Assembly: GCF_020096995.1 (NCBI RefSeq)
Contig: NZ_CP083692.1
Coordinates: forward strand, 930,001-994,000
From: Leucobacter sp. Psy1
GTDB taxonomy: Bacteria > Actinomycetota > Actinomycetes > Actinomycetales > Microbacteriaceae
Direction: 5' to 3'
Length of the DNA: 64,000 bases
Shown: positions 9,373 through 18,888 of the stretch, one piece after another
Numbering within the stretch: the first letter of the stretch is position 1
Layout: every line of letters begins with the position of its first letter
Program-made: the position numbers and the translations under genes
The notes under the pieces: model-generated
What the model was told of the DNA's origin: nothing
The model's input: the letters and a program-made list of their open reading frames with translations, nothing else
Databases searched by the model: none

Positions 9373-10101
9373 ATGCATGAACTCGTTCTCGTGATCTGGC
9401 GGATCTTGCCCGTAGTACTCGGCCTCGTGGCGAGCCCGCTCGCAGTGCTCGTCATTCTCGGAATCGTGCTGTCCGACCGACCAATCCGGAACAGCGCGTG
9501 CTTCTCCGTCGGGTGGGCCTCGTCGATCGCAACGCTCCTGGTCTGCGCGACCGTGATGTTGCGTCTGACTGGCGCTCACGAATCCCCGGTAGGCACGGAT
9601 GCCCTGCGCTACGTTCACCTCCTCATCGCGCTGATCTGCGGAGGCGGGGCGATATGGACCTTTCGGCGTTCGAGGACGTTGCTGGAACGTGCCGCTGTGG
9701 TCAGGAGTCGTGAGCTTCCTGCAGATACGACCGCGGAGCTCCCCGGACTCGTGCGGATGAGTCGGCACTCGACTGCGCCCCGATCGTTGATCCTCGGAGC
9801 AGGGGTATTCGCCGCGAACCCGACCAACCTCTCGTTGATCCTCGCCACGGCGATCGATATTACTTTCGCTGACTTGGCTCCTCCAGACAAAGTCTGGTTG
9901 GCGGTCGGATTCGTCGCGGTGGCATCGATCCCGGTCCTCGTGCCCACCATGCTGTTGATCGCGGGTGGCGATCGCGCAGTCGGGCCGCTCACTGCCCTGC
10001 GCGGCTGGGTGCTCCGGAACAATGGTTTCCTCCGTGCTGGGCTTCTGCTGCTGGTCGCATTCCTGCAACTCGACCGAGCGTTCATCGGGAGCCGCTGGTG
10101 A
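9373..10101 (+). CDS. GAP family (Sap/LysE-like) membrane protein, second copy
   Basis: A 242-residue six-helix membrane protein, paralogous in pattern to 6015-6686. It begins 'ILPVVLGLVASPLAVLVILGIVL' and contains 'VFAANPTNLSLILATA', equivalent to 'INPKNLLIG' of the first copy. ATG 9373 follows a purine-rich stretch. Its stop overlaps the GTG of the next SulP gene by 4 nt, so the two are translationally coupled. An SfLAP-type exporter function is a family-level inference. Confidence 0.75.
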   Translation: MHELVLVIWRILPVVLGLVASPLAVLVILGIVLSDRPIRNSACFSVGWASSIATLLVCATVMLRLTGAHESPVGTDALRYVHLLIALICGGGAIWTFRRSRTLLERAAVVRSRELPADTTAELPGLVRMSRHSTAPRSLILGAGVFAANPTNLSLILATAIDITFADLAPPDKVWLAVGFVAVASIPVLVPTMLLIAGGDRAVGPLTALRGWVLRNNGFLRAGLLLLVAFLQLDRAFIGSRW

Positions 10102-11774
10102 ACTGGCGAGACGATGTGAATCGATACCTGAGTCGTTTCGGCTCACGGCGAACGGTCATCGCCGACCTCAGGGCGGGCCTGACTCTCGGAATTGAAAGCG
10201 TTCCTGATGGGCTCGCCGCTGGTGTGCTCGCTGGCGTTAACCCGCTGATCGGGTTGAACGCCTACATCGTAGGTACGTTCGTCGGGGCGTTGACCACGGG
10301 GTCCGTATTCATGACGGTCCAGGCGACTGGAGCGATGTCTGTGATCGTCGCCGAGGCGCCCGAAGTTCACGGAGCGAACTCCGCCGGTGCACTTACGACT
10401 CTGGTGCTCTGCAGCGGGCTCACAATGTTGGTTTTGGGTATTGCCGGATTCGGCAAGCTGGTGCGGTTCATCCCCGGAGTGGTGATCATCGGATTCGTCA
10501 ATGCGGTAGCCGTCAATATCGTGCTCGGTCAACTGGAGAATTTCACGGGGTACGCGAGCGTAGGCACTCACCGCCTCACCAGACTTGTGGACACGATGCT
10601 GAGTCCGTCTGAGTTTCACTGGTGGAGTCTCTGCGTCGGTGCGGTCACGATCGCGGTGATTCTCGCTCTCGGACGCACGCCGCTCGGCGCCTTGTCGATG
10701 GTCGTCGGTGTGCTCGCGGGTTCAGTGTTCGCGACGCTGGTGCCGCAAGCCCAGGTGGCTACTCTCTCCACGATTGCCGAGGTCACCCGCTCGCTTCCGT
10801 CGCTCGCGGTGCCGGATCTCTCGGTGATCGGCGCCCTCCTGGTTCCAGCGTGCTCTCTCGCCTTGGTCGGGCTGGTGCAGGGTGCCGCGATATCAGGATC
10901 AGTGGCGAACCCCGACGGCCGTCATCCCGATCCTTCCGCCGACTTCCGCGGTCAAGGTCTCGCCAATATCGCGTCAGGAATGCTCCACGGACTGCCCGTG
11001 GGCGGCTCGATGTCGGGAACCGCGCTCGCGCGGAGCGCAGGCGCTGGCAGTGCTCTTACCGGAGTCGTCGCGAGCGCAGTCATGGTGGTCACTGTCTTCG
11101 CGTGCGGCCCGCTCATCGGTGAGATAGCGATGCCAGCGCTCGCAGCCCTCCTGATCGTCGTGGGTGTGCGCTCGATTAAAGTGCATCAACTCACGCTGGT
11201 GTGGCGGACGGGCGCTGTGCCGACTGCGATCTGTGCCGCAACGTTTGCTCTCACTCTGTTAATTCCGTTGCAGTACGCGGTGCTGGCCGGTGCGGGCATC
11301 TCGGTGATCTTGTTCGTCGCCCGTCAGTCCAACCGCATTCGGGTGGTCCGGTGGGTGGTGGAACCGGCCAGCGACCGCCCTCGCGAGGTGACTCCACCGA
11401 AGAACATCGATCGCGGAGAGACCGTGGTGTTGGTGCCATACGGGAGCCTGTTCTTCGCCTCTTCCGAGGTGTTCAGACAACAGCTCCCGACTCCGAAGGG
11501 GCGCATCGACGGGGCGGTGGTCATCATCCGACTTCGAGGGGTCGAAGATTTGGGGGTGACCTTCCTGACGATGATACGGGGGTACGCCGTCGAGCTGCAG
11601 TCGGGCGGAGCGGACCTCATGATCGTCGGAGTCGCAGAAAGACTCGACGAACAGCTCCGGCTTACGGGTGTCGCGGAAGTGGTGGGGGAAGAGAATATCT
11701 TCCGGGCTTCGTCCCGTCTCGGGGATTCGTTACGCGAGGCGATCGCAGAGGCGGGTCGCCGCAGGGAATGGTGA
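10098..11774 (+). CDS. SulP family anion transporter with STAS domain (third copy)
   Basis: A 558-residue SulP-family protein. It opens with 'DLRAGLTLGIESVPDGLAAG' and has about ten hydrophobic segments and the conserved 'GLPVGGSMSGTALARSAGAG' loop. A C-terminal STAS domain starts near residue 435 ('GAVVIIRLRGVEDLGVTFL'). This subgroup looks more divergent than the other two copies. It starts on GTG overlapping the GAP stop (GTGA). It converges on the DUF389 gene with a 16-bp gap. Three SulP genes within 7.5 kb is unusual. Confidence 0.85.
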   Translation: MNWRDDVNRYLSRFGSRRTVIADLRAGLTLGIESVPDGLAAGVLAGVNPLIGLNAYIVGTFVGALTTGSVFMTVQATGAMSVIVAEAPEVHGANSAGALTTLVLCSGLTMLVLGIAGFGKLVRFIPGVVIIGFVNAVAVNIVLGQLENFTGYASVGTHRLTRLVDTMLSPSEFHWWSLCVGAVTIAVILALGRTPLGALSMVVGVLAGSVFATLVPQAQVATLSTIAEVTRSLPSLAVPDLSVIGALLVPACSLALVGLVQGAAISGSVANPDGRHPDPSADFRGQGLANIASGMLHGLPVGGSMSGTALARSAGAGSALTGVVASAVMVVTVFACGPLIGEIAMPALAALLIVVGVRSIKVHQLTLVWRTGAVPTAICAATFALTLLIPLQYAVLAGAGISVILFVARQSNRIRVVRWVVEPASDRPREVTPPKNIDRGETVVLVPYGSLFFASSEVFRQQLPTPKGRIDGAVVIIRLRGVEDLGVTFLTMIRGYAVELQSGGADLMIVGVAERLDEQLRLTGVAEVVGEENIFRASSRLGDSLREAIAEAGRRREW

Positions 11775-11790
11775 CGGCGTGGAACCCGCC

Positions 11791-12762
11791 TCAGGTGGTC
11801 GCCTCGAGTTCGATCCGCTCGATGGGAATGAACTCGATGCTGACGGTGTCGAAGTCGAGACCGGACGCTGCGAGATCGCGTGCGAGAGAGGCCGTTCTCG
11901 GCTCCGGCGCCTCGCCGCTCACCTGAATCACGATGCGGGGCTTCTCCACCTCGACATCGACGACGTGCCATCCGGCTTCAGTCGCCCAGTTCTCCGAGAG
12001 CGCTCGAATCGTACTCAAGTCGTGCTCGCTCCGTGCCGTCGAAATCGATGAAACGGCGAGAGGAACTGTGATGACCGCCAACATGATCACGAGGACGGCG
12101 GTTGACCGACGTGTCGATTTCTGCGGCGTAGCGCCGGTATCGGACGACCGATCACGGACACGGTACACGGACATGACGACGATACCGGTGGCAAGGATCG
12201 ACGCGACATTCGTGGCGAACAGCCAGAGTGCGCCGACTGCCTGACCGTAGCTGGCAGACTCGATGGTGAGGCCGGTCACGGTGAGCGGCGGTACCAGCGA
12301 GATCGCGATCGCCACGCCGGGGAGCGTGTCGGAAATGTCGCGGCGTACCAGGGCGATCGAGCCTGCGACTCCCGTCGCCAGAGCTGCGAGAAGATCGATG
12401 AGTCGAGGAGTGACCCTCCCCGCGACTTGCGAGTTGGTCGCTGCAACGATGTCTTGGGGAACCATGAGCCCGACAACGTATCCGATTGCGATGCTTGCCG
12501 ACATTCCCGCGAGGATGAGAGAGATACTGCGGAGAAGATTCAGGCGATCGCCGAGAACCGTCGCGAGCATGGCTCCTTGAATGGGAAGCATGAGTGGTGC
12601 GATGATCATCGCACCGATGACCGTGGCCGTGGAGTCTGCAGCCACCCCGGCGGCGGCGATGACCGAAGACAGAATGAGCAGAATCCAGAAGCGCTGCAGC
12701 CGTGTTCCACGTTCCGCTCCCGCGAAGAAGACGGCATCGCGCATCTCAGCAATTGAGTTCAT
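11791..12762 (-). CDS. DUF389 (TIGR00341-type) integral membrane protein
   Basis: A 323-residue membrane protein. It contains 'FWILLILSSVIAAAGVAADS' and 'VIGAMIIAPLMLPIQGAMLA', the diagnostic DUF389 helices, then 'LPGVAIAISLVPPLTVTGL' and about six helices in total. A soluble C-terminal tail of about 90 residues ends the protein. The molecular function of DUF389 is not established. Its ATG overlaps the stop of the upstream membrane protein gene by 4 nt (ATGA), so the two are co-translated. Confidence 0.85.
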   Translation of the reverse strand: MNSIAEMRDAVFFAGAERGTRLQRFWILLILSSVIAAAGVAADSTATVIGAMIIAPLMLPIQGAMLATVLGDRLNLLRSISLILAGMSASIAIGYVVGLMVPQDIVAATNSQVAGRVTPRLIDLLAALATGVAGSIALVRRDISDTLPGVAIAISLVPPLTVTGLTIESASYGQAVGALWLFATNVASILATGIVVMSVYRVRDRSSDTGATPQKSTRRSTAVLVIMLAVITVPLAVSSISTARSEHDLSTIRALSENWATEAGWHVVDVEVEKPRIVIQVSGEAPEPRTASLARDLAASGLDFDTVSIEFIPIERIELEATT

Positions 12763-14123
12763 GGTGATGGCTCCGGCGCGGTTTCCTCTGCCGCGGTCGA
12801 AGGAGCCGTGCTGGGTGACGGGTCGGCGGGGTCGGAGGGCCGGCGTATCAGCTCGACAGCGACCATCACACCAGCCAGCACCGCGATGGACGTGAACACC
12901 GCGGACACCGTTATCGGGCGACTGACGAAGAGCGCCACCACGCTTCCGACCACGGCAACAGCGAGTATCCCCGATCTCGATCGGTCGACGAGCCTGCCGA
13001 ATCGTCCGGTGGTGATGCCCCGTTTCGCCGCGGCGGTCCGAATCGAGGCGCATGCGGACGACGTGCTGAGGCGCAGCATCCGTGCTGAGCGGGCAGGTCC
13101 GGTGAGCCAGGCGCCGAGCGTGATTACCGCGCCGAGGAACGCGAGTGCGACGGAGGTCGACGCCATCGACGCGGTCAACTGTTCGTAGATGGCGTGCGCG
13201 ACCGGAGCCGGCATGAGCGAGGGGCTGACCGAGCTGACGAAGCCCCATCGTCCGATTCCCAGCCCGCCGGCCAGAAGGAGAAAAGTGATGGTCAGTCCGC
13301 TCCCCGCCCAGACCAGCGCTCTTCGATGCGCTGGAGCGAGCGCAACGCCGCCCGCCCAGAGCGCCAGCACGACCCAGGGCAGCCAGTGCCCGGCGAGGGT
13401 CGCGGTCTGGTACACGACTCGCGTCGTTACGAGGGCATCGGAAGTGAGCAGTGGGATCGATCGATCGATCTCAGGGATGTTCTCCGCGATCCCGATTCCT
13501 CGGTCCGCCAGCTCCGCACTGATCTGTCGAGTCGCCTCGTCGAGCCGCAAGGACAGTACGCCTGAGTCTGACAGCTCGAGTGCGGTATCCGGCGCGCCTT
13601 GGAGGACTGCAATAGCGCGCTGATGGGTCTCCCTGAGCGTCGCCGCCCACAGATTCGCGAAACGGGGAGACTCGACGATTCGGTCGACGCTCGAGTGGAG
13701 CACGGAACGAATGCCTGCCGCGGCCGGGCCCTCCAGCGCTGAGAGTGCTGATTCTGCTCTATCGGGAAGCGGGAGTGTCGCGATCCCTGCAATCATGTCG
13801 CTCACCAAGCGATCGATGTCCACGGCGTCTTCGACGGCGCCGGAGATCTGTTGCGACACGAATGCCTGCACTGCCGGATCCTCGGCGAGGGGTCCGAAGG
13901 TCTCGACGAAGCGATCGGTGTCGACGAGCTGGACCTGAGTCCATGTTCCGATGACGGCTACCGGGGCGAGGAGAAGACTGGCCGAGATCAGCACAGTGGC
14001 GAGAACGCCGCGCACCTTTTGGGGAGTATGGCTGCCCGACTTCTCGGCACGGAGCTTGCGGTTCTCCGACTCGAGTTCAGCGACTCTGATCGAAAGCGTG
14101 ATGTGGCGGTGGTCCGCGTCCAT
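12759..14123 (-). CDS. Large membrane protein of unknown function, co-translated with DUF389
   Basis: A 454-residue protein I do not recognise as a named family. The N-terminus has a short coiled-coil-like run ('RVAELESENRKLRAEK'), then a helix ('VLATVLISASLLLAPVAVIG'). About 200 non-membrane residues, probably outside the cell, follow ('VDTDRFVETFGPLAEDPAVQ'). About five helices then lie between residues 260 and 425, and a Pro/Ser/Thr/Glu tail ends it. ATG 14123 has a good GGGAAGAG site. It overlaps the DUF389 gene by 4 nt. The 'VDTDRFV' ectodomain pattern recurs in actinobacterial envelope proteins. Confidence 0.7.
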   Translation of the reverse strand: MDADHRHITLSIRVAELESENRKLRAEKSGSHTPQKVRGVLATVLISASLLLAPVAVIGTWTQVQLVDTDRFVETFGPLAEDPAVQAFVSQQISGAVEDAVDIDRLVSDMIAGIATLPLPDRAESALSALEGPAAAGIRSVLHSSVDRIVESPRFANLWAATLRETHQRAIAVLQGAPDTALELSDSGVLSLRLDEATRQISAELADRGIGIAENIPEIDRSIPLLTSDALVTTRVVYQTATLAGHWLPWVVLALWAGGVALAPAHRRALVWAGSGLTITFLLLAGGLGIGRWGFVSSVSPSLMPAPVAHAIYEQLTASMASTSVALAFLGAVITLGAWLTGPARSARMLRLSTSSACASIRTAAAKRGITTGRFGRLVDRSRSGILAVAVVGSVVALFVSRPITVSAVFTSIAVLAGVMVAVELIRRPSDPADPSPSTAPSTAAEETAPEPSP

Positions 14124-14268
14124 ATCTCTTCCCTGCCGCGTCGTCGGGTGAATCATCATTCGAGAGCGGCAGTATGCTCGATCTCCGTGAGCCAGGTGAG
14201 CGTCCACACCCGAATCGGGCGATACGGCACTACGCATCAGGGCATTGTGCGCGTCAGGGTGTCTCTGT

Positions 14269-16842
14269 CTACGAGAACTGCCTGACGGCATCTCGTCGGG
14301 TGCTGACGTCGAGCTTGCGGTAAATGGAGCGTTGATGGGTCTTGACCGTGTTGATGGAGACCTCGAGGGCGTCGGCGATCTCCTGCATGGTCTTGTCGGT
14401 TCTCATCTCGGCGAAGACGGCCTGTTCGCGCTCCGAAAGATGCTGGAGCGGCCCGCGTGGCGTCTCCGGGGAGAAGCATCGGGTGATGAAGCCCTCGAAT
14501 TCGGTTCCCCATGTCAGATGCTCGTGCAGCAGGCGTCGCATCGCCATTCCGCCCTGTGCGAAGGGATAAGCTATGTGCTCCTCGGTCGCGAGATCGAGTG
14601 CGTGCTCGATGGACTCGTGCGCGCCATCTCGATGGCCCTCGTTCCACAGCAGCAGTGCTTCCCCGGCGCTCGTCGTCGCCTTGAGATATGAGAAGCCCGA
14701 GTAATTAGACTGTCTCGCGAGCATCTGGGCGGCAAGATCGTGCTTGCCTGCTCGCGTGGCGATCCCAGCGAGCAGAGCTGTCACGAGCGGGAGATCAGTC
14801 GCGTCGGCGTATCGGTCGACAATGCCGAGCGCTCGGCCACGATGACCCGCCGCCTCATGCAAAGCTGCGGTTGCCGCGTGCCGGAACGCGGGCCAGCTGA
14901 CGCCCTGGCGCATCTTGTTCGGGATTGCCTGCAGCTCTTGGGCGGCTCGACGACAGAGGAGGGGGTCGTGAAGGGCAGCGGCCGTGAACGCGAACATCAT
15001 CCGAGCAATGCCCGCGAAGGTTGCATGTGCGTTGGCTCCCTGCAGCGCGTGTGAGAAAGACTGTCTCGCGAGCTCGAGATCACCCTGCCAAAACGCCACG
15101 TGTCCAGCCGCCGTCGTGGCGGCGGCGTCCGAGCCGGCGTAGCGGACCCATGGTCCTGAGTCTGACTCAGTCGGACGCCCCTGGAGCGTCCGCGTCGCGG
15201 ACCGGAACTCACCCGACCAGGCCAGCGTGTATGCCAGTTGACTTCTCGCGCGGTCGGCTAGGGGAAAGTTGGAAACCGCCTCGGCTTCGACTACGGCCGC
15301 GGAGAGGAACTGAACCGCGAGCGGAGGATCACGCCGGTGCCGAAGGAGGGCATATCCCGCGAGGTACGTGAGCGCCGCACGAGTCGCGCCGGTCATAGAC
15401 GGCGACTCAATGAGTTGCTTCTGCACCGCTCGAGTCGCATCGACGAGCTCTCCTCGATCATCGGCGAGTTGCACGGATGCTTGCGCGTGCAGCGCTTCGT
15501 AGGATGAACGCTCGACAATGCCGTCCGCCCGTGCCTCGGCGCGCGCGAGCAGCATGCGTGCGAAATCGCTGTCACCGAGAATATCTTGCGCGCAGGCGCG
15601 CACGAGGAGCACGCGAGGGTCATCGTTGTAGGGGTGAGGTAGCTGGGCGCACCAACGGTACAGAGGTTCTATCTCACGTCCGACAAGGAGTTGCGGCCAG
15701 TGCGCGAGCATGGCGGTGACGGCGAGTTCCGGTTCATCCGCATCCAACCAGTACCCCATGGATGAGAGTGGTTGGTCCGCAGAGGTGTATCTTGCTGCTG
15801 CGACGAATCCATCGTGGAGTCGGCGAGGGTCGCGCTCTTGAAGTATTGATCGGCACTGCTTTGCGAACAGCTCATGCCAGCGGTACACCGGCCCTCCGCG
15901 AGTGTCGTACCGATCGAGGAAGAGGCCCGTGGAGACACAATGCTCCAGCTTCTGGTGTGCCGCGTCGTCCCCGGTGACGGCCTGCGCAAGTCCAGGAGTG
16001 ATGTCATGGCATACCGAAGTTGTGAGCACGAACTCCTCGAGATCTGCTGGGAGCGTGCCGAGCAGGCGACTGCGTATGTACTCCGTGAAAACCGGGCCGT
16101 CGATGCGGCGTCCGAGAGCGATATCCGCGCGGGTGAGCTGTGCCGCACGAACCGCGATCGGCCACCCTCGAGTCTCTTCATGTATGGCGTGCACGTCGGA
16201 AGACGTCGATGCTTGCGCGAAGAGTGCTCCGACCTCTTCCTCGGTGAACGCGAGGTCCGCGCTCGTGAGTCGGTGCTCGGGATGGTTCAGCAGGAGTTCG
16301 CACAGCCGAAGCTCAACGTCGTCCGAGCCGGCGATGACGATGCGAAGTGGTGGGTGAGCTTCGGCGAGGAGCGCCCCGAGAACGCCGCCCGAGAGAGCGC
16401 CCCCCGCCCGGTGCGCATCGTCGATGACCAAGTAGAAGGGTGCATCTGCGCAGCTTGCAGCTTCGAGCAGGAGGTCGAGGAGTGCGGATGGGGGCAGGCG
16501 TTCGTCAGCGATCTCGAGAAAGTGGCGCAGGTCATGCTGAGATGACGATCGCGCGAGCTTTTGCAGCGCGTGGAGGATCTCGAGGCCGAGTACCTCCGGC
16601 TGAGGAGCGAATGGTCCGATGCCCAGCCAGGCCACTCGGCCAATGTGCCCGCGTGCCCACTCAGTGATTGCCGTGGTCTTCCCGAAGCCGCCAGGAGCGG
16701 TGATCAGGAGTGCAGCGCCGCCCGGGGCGATGCGGGCGTCGATCAGGTTGGTGACGCGCGGTCGGAGCAGACTTCCTGACTGCCACTCCGGCACGACATG
16801 AGCGAAGCGACGCTGCTCGCGGAACACATTCTTCGGGCTCAT
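14269..16842 (-). CDS. LuxR-family transcriptional regulator, MalT-like with STAND ATPase
   Basis: An 857-residue regulator. A P-loop 'APGGFGKTT' (residues 49-57) and a Walker B-like 'FYLVIDDAH' near residue 135 mark an N-terminal STAND/AAA ATPase. A long helical repeat region (TPR-like) fills the middle. The C-terminal LuxR HTH reads 'LSEREQAVFAEMRTDKTMQE' and 'SINTVKTHQRSIYRKLDV'. Proteins of this build switch on target promoters when a ligand and ATP drive oligomerisation; the ligand here is unknown. It is followed by the membrane-protein/DUF389 pair on the same strand after about 145 bp, which it could control. Confidence 0.9.
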   Translation of the reverse strand: MSPKNVFREQRRFAHVVPEWQSGSLLRPRVTNLIDARIAPGGAALLITAPGGFGKTTAITEWARGHIGRVAWLGIGPFAPQPEVLGLEILHALQKLARSSSQHDLRHFLEIADERLPPSALLDLLLEAASCADAPFYLVIDDAHRAGGALSGGVLGALLAEAHPPLRIVIAGSDDVELRLCELLLNHPEHRLTSADLAFTEEEVGALFAQASTSSDVHAIHEETRGWPIAVRAAQLTRADIALGRRIDGPVFTEYIRSRLLGTLPADLEEFVLTTSVCHDITPGLAQAVTGDDAAHQKLEHCVSTGLFLDRYDTRGGPVYRWHELFAKQCRSILQERDPRRLHDGFVAAARYTSADQPLSSMGYWLDADEPELAVTAMLAHWPQLLVGREIEPLYRWCAQLPHPYNDDPRVLLVRACAQDILGDSDFARMLLARAEARADGIVERSSYEALHAQASVQLADDRGELVDATRAVQKQLIESPSMTGATRAALTYLAGYALLRHRRDPPLAVQFLSAAVVEAEAVSNFPLADRARSQLAYTLAWSGEFRSATRTLQGRPTESDSGPWVRYAGSDAAATTAAGHVAFWQGDLELARQSFSHALQGANAHATFAGIARMMFAFTAAALHDPLLCRRAAQELQAIPNKMRQGVSWPAFRHAATAALHEAAGHRGRALGIVDRYADATDLPLVTALLAGIATRAGKHDLAAQMLARQSNYSGFSYLKATTSAGEALLLWNEGHRDGAHESIEHALDLATEEHIAYPFAQGGMAMRRLLHEHLTWGTEFEGFITRCFSPETPRGPLQHLSEREQAVFAEMRTDKTMQEIADALEVSINTVKTHQRSIYRKLDVSTRRDAVRQFS

Positions 16843-16896
16843 GTCGACAGTGTACGCAGGTTCGATACACTGATGTACTGAAATTTTTCGACAGAG

Positions 16897-17949
16897 CTAT
16901 CCGATTTCCCCTCGAGATTCGCTCTCGTCTCCCGTGATCCAACGCGCAAGGCGCGAAGTCTCGGAGTCGTCGAGGAGTACCGCTCGCGCGAGGAGGGTCA
17001 GGGGAACCGCGAGAATCGCCCCGGTAGGGCCGAGGAGCACCGTCCATACGATGACGGAGAGAAAAGTTAATGTGAGACTGAGGTCGACCGCGTGGCTGAC
17101 AAACTTCGGTTGTACGAAGGACTGCAGTACCACATTGATGATGGAGTACCCCAGAATGACGGCCAGACCGATGTGCCAGTCTCCCACGAGGAACGCGAGC
17201 AGCGCCGGTGGTGCCACGCCGATGACGAAACCGATGCTCGGGATGAAATTCGTAACGAAGGCGAGGAGCGCCCAGACAAGGGGAGACGGTACCGAGAGCA
17301 CCGCGAGCAGGATCCCGTCCAGTACCGCCACGATCATGCCGAATGTCGTGTTGACCACGATGAAGCGCCGAATAGCCGATGCGCAGCCGGACAACCGTCG
17401 CACCGTTGCAATGCGGCGAACGCTGAACTCGCCGAGCACGCGTTCGAACCTGCTGGCATCAAAAGCTAAGAATGTGGCGTAGAGCATGACGAGCACGACA
17501 GCGAAGACCGCGCCTGTCAGGGCACCGGCTGAGCGGGAAAGGAATTCGACGAGGGAGGCCGGGTCGAACCAGGTGCGGAGGAGGCCGTCGAAACTTCCAC
17601 TGAGTCCGGTCGAGGTGAGGAGTGATTGGAGTTGTTCTTGCGCCTCGATCATGTCGGAGCGGTGCGACACGACGATATCGATCATCGCGTCCGTCATCGC
17701 TATGACGAGGACGACCCCGGCGGCGACCGCGCCCCAGGCCAGAGTGACCAACGAGAGAGATGAGACCCAGTCTGGCGCGCCGCGGGATCTGAGTCCGCGG
17801 CGGACGGGGTACAAGATGATCACGAGCACGAGGGCAAGAACAAAGGGCGCAACTATGCCCCTGGCGAAATAGATACCGGCTGCGGTGGCGAAGAATGCGG
17901 CGAGAGACACGAGCCTGGTGGTCAGGCCTGCTCGTCCTGACCTGCTCAT
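16897..17949 (-). CDS. AI-2E family transporter
   Basis: A 350-residue membrane protein of the AI-2E/PerM family. 'FARGIVAPFVLALVLVIILYPV' at the N-terminus, a central amphipathic region, and C-terminal helices with 'PSPLVWALLAFVTNFIPSIG' and 'VGDWHIGLAVILGYSIINVV' followed by 'FVQPKFV' are typical. Members export autoinducer-2-like or other small molecules, or exchange Na+/H+; specificity is not predictable. ATG 17949 is where family similarity begins; the frame is open for another 90 codons upstream without support. Confidence 0.88.
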   Translation of the reverse strand: MSRSGRAGLTTRLVSLAAFFATAAGIYFARGIVAPFVLALVLVIILYPVRRGLRSRGAPDWVSSLSLVTLAWGAVAAGVVLVIAMTDAMIDIVVSHRSDMIEAQEQLQSLLTSTGLSGSFDGLLRTWFDPASLVEFLSRSAGALTGAVFAVVLVMLYATFLAFDASRFERVLGEFSVRRIATVRRLSGCASAIRRFIVVNTTFGMIVAVLDGILLAVLSVPSPLVWALLAFVTNFIPSIGFVIGVAPPALLAFLVGDWHIGLAVILGYSIINVVLQSFVQPKFVSHAVDLSLTLTFLSVIVWTVLLGPTGAILAVPLTLLARAVLLDDSETSRLARWITGDESESRGEIG

Positions 17950-18129
17950 GGATACGCGCTTCCGCCGCGTTCTTGCCTGGACGAATCTGATGCGCGCATA
18001 ACTCCTGTTGTAACGTTGGCGGGTGAGGTCCGTGCCACCGCCCATCTCTTCCGGGTGAGGGGAGCGGATGCCCCGGCGGGGCCGCGCAAGGGGTTGCACG
18101 GTGCGGATCCTGTTCGGTGAAATGAGGTC

Positions 18130-18348
18130 ATGAGCACAGACTTGAAGCGAGGCGACCGAGTGAGCTGGAACACGTCGCAGGGCAGAACTCAGGGCAAGGT
18201 CGTGGAGAGGAAGACGGGAGACTTCACCCATGACGGGCAGAAGTTCACCGCATCGCGTGAGGAGCCTTCGTATATCGTCGAATCGGAGAAGACAGGATCA
18301 CGCGCCGCACATCGCGGGTCCGCCTTGCGGAAGCTCAAGTCAGAGTGA
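18130..18348 (+). CDS. DUF2945 small protein (hypervirulence-associated, Tudor-like)
   Basis: A 72-residue basic protein. 'KRGDRVSWNTSQGRTQGKVV', 'GQKFTASREEPSYIVESEKTG' in part, and the ending 'AAHRGSALRKL' match DUF2945, a small SH3/Tudor-like fold annotated as hypervirulence-associated in fungi and common in actinobacteria. Its molecular role is unknown. It reads in the same direction as the two following genes with a 9-bp gap. Confidence 0.85.
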   Translation: MSTDLKRGDRVSWNTSQGRTQGKVVERKTGDFTHDGQKFTASREEPSYIVESEKTGSRAAHRGSALRKLKSE

Positions 18349-18357
18349 TCGCCAGTC

Positions 18358-18879
18358 ATGATCAGCATCGAGATGCTCCTCGACGCTCAGACCGAGGCGC
18401 GCGTGCGCGCCGACTGGCATCGCCTGGCTGTGGCAGGGCTCTCGAGTCAGGGCGCGAATCCCGCGCCGAGTAATCGCCCGCACGTGACGATGCTCGTTCG
18501 CCGGCAACTCCGGGAGTGCGCGTTCCAGGAAGCCGTATCTCAACTGCCGATCGGCATCGAACTCGGCGACCCGATCGTCTTTCGTCGCGGGGACCGCGGG
18601 GTGCTCGCCAGACCCGTGCGGATGACGCGTGAATTGCTGTCGTTGCACGAGTCGGTGCACCGCGCAGCCGGAGTCGGCGACGACGCGCCGCATACGGCGC
18701 CGCAAGAGTGGGTGCCCCACGTGACTCTCGCCCGACGAGTGCAACTCGCGTCGCTGGAACGGGCGCTGAGTCTCGTGGAGCCGGCGTTCGTGGGTGTCGG
18801 CGCCGCACTGCGCCGATGGGATTCGCGGTCGCGCGAGGTGACGCTGCTCTCCTGCCCAGCTTCCCCTGGTTCCGTGTGA
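18358..18879 (+). CDS. 2'-5' RNA ligase family / cyclic phosphodiesterase-like protein
   Basis: A 173-residue protein of the 2H phosphoesterase superfamily. Two H-x-T motifs are present at the expected spacing: 'RPHVTMLV' (about residue 42) and 'WVPHVTLARR' (about residue 121). Members hydrolyse 2',3'-cyclic or 2'-5' phosphodiester bonds in RNA or nucleotides. The substrate is not predictable. It follows the DUF2945 gene by 9 bp and precedes the next gene by 9 bp, suggesting a small operon. Confidence 0.8.
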   Translation: MISIEMLLDAQTEARVRADWHRLAVAGLSSQGANPAPSNRPHVTMLVRRQLRECAFQEAVSQLPIGIELGDPIVFRRGDRGVLARPVRMTRELLSLHESVHRAAGVGDDAPHTAPQEWVPHVTLARRVQLASLERALSLVEPAFVGVGAALRRWDSRSREVTLLSCPASPGSV

Positions 18880-18888
18880 CAATGAGCC

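Noticed and set aside
16897-17949. AI-2E protein as evidence of an AI-2 quorum-sensing system
   Set aside because: The family name is historical; many members are ion antiporters and no lsr or luxS-like gene is present.
17950-18231. N-terminal extension of the AI-2E transporter by about 94 codons
   Set aside because: The added residues are low in family similarity and Arg/Pro-rich, and would overlap the DUF2945 gene; ATG 17949 is at the expected family start.
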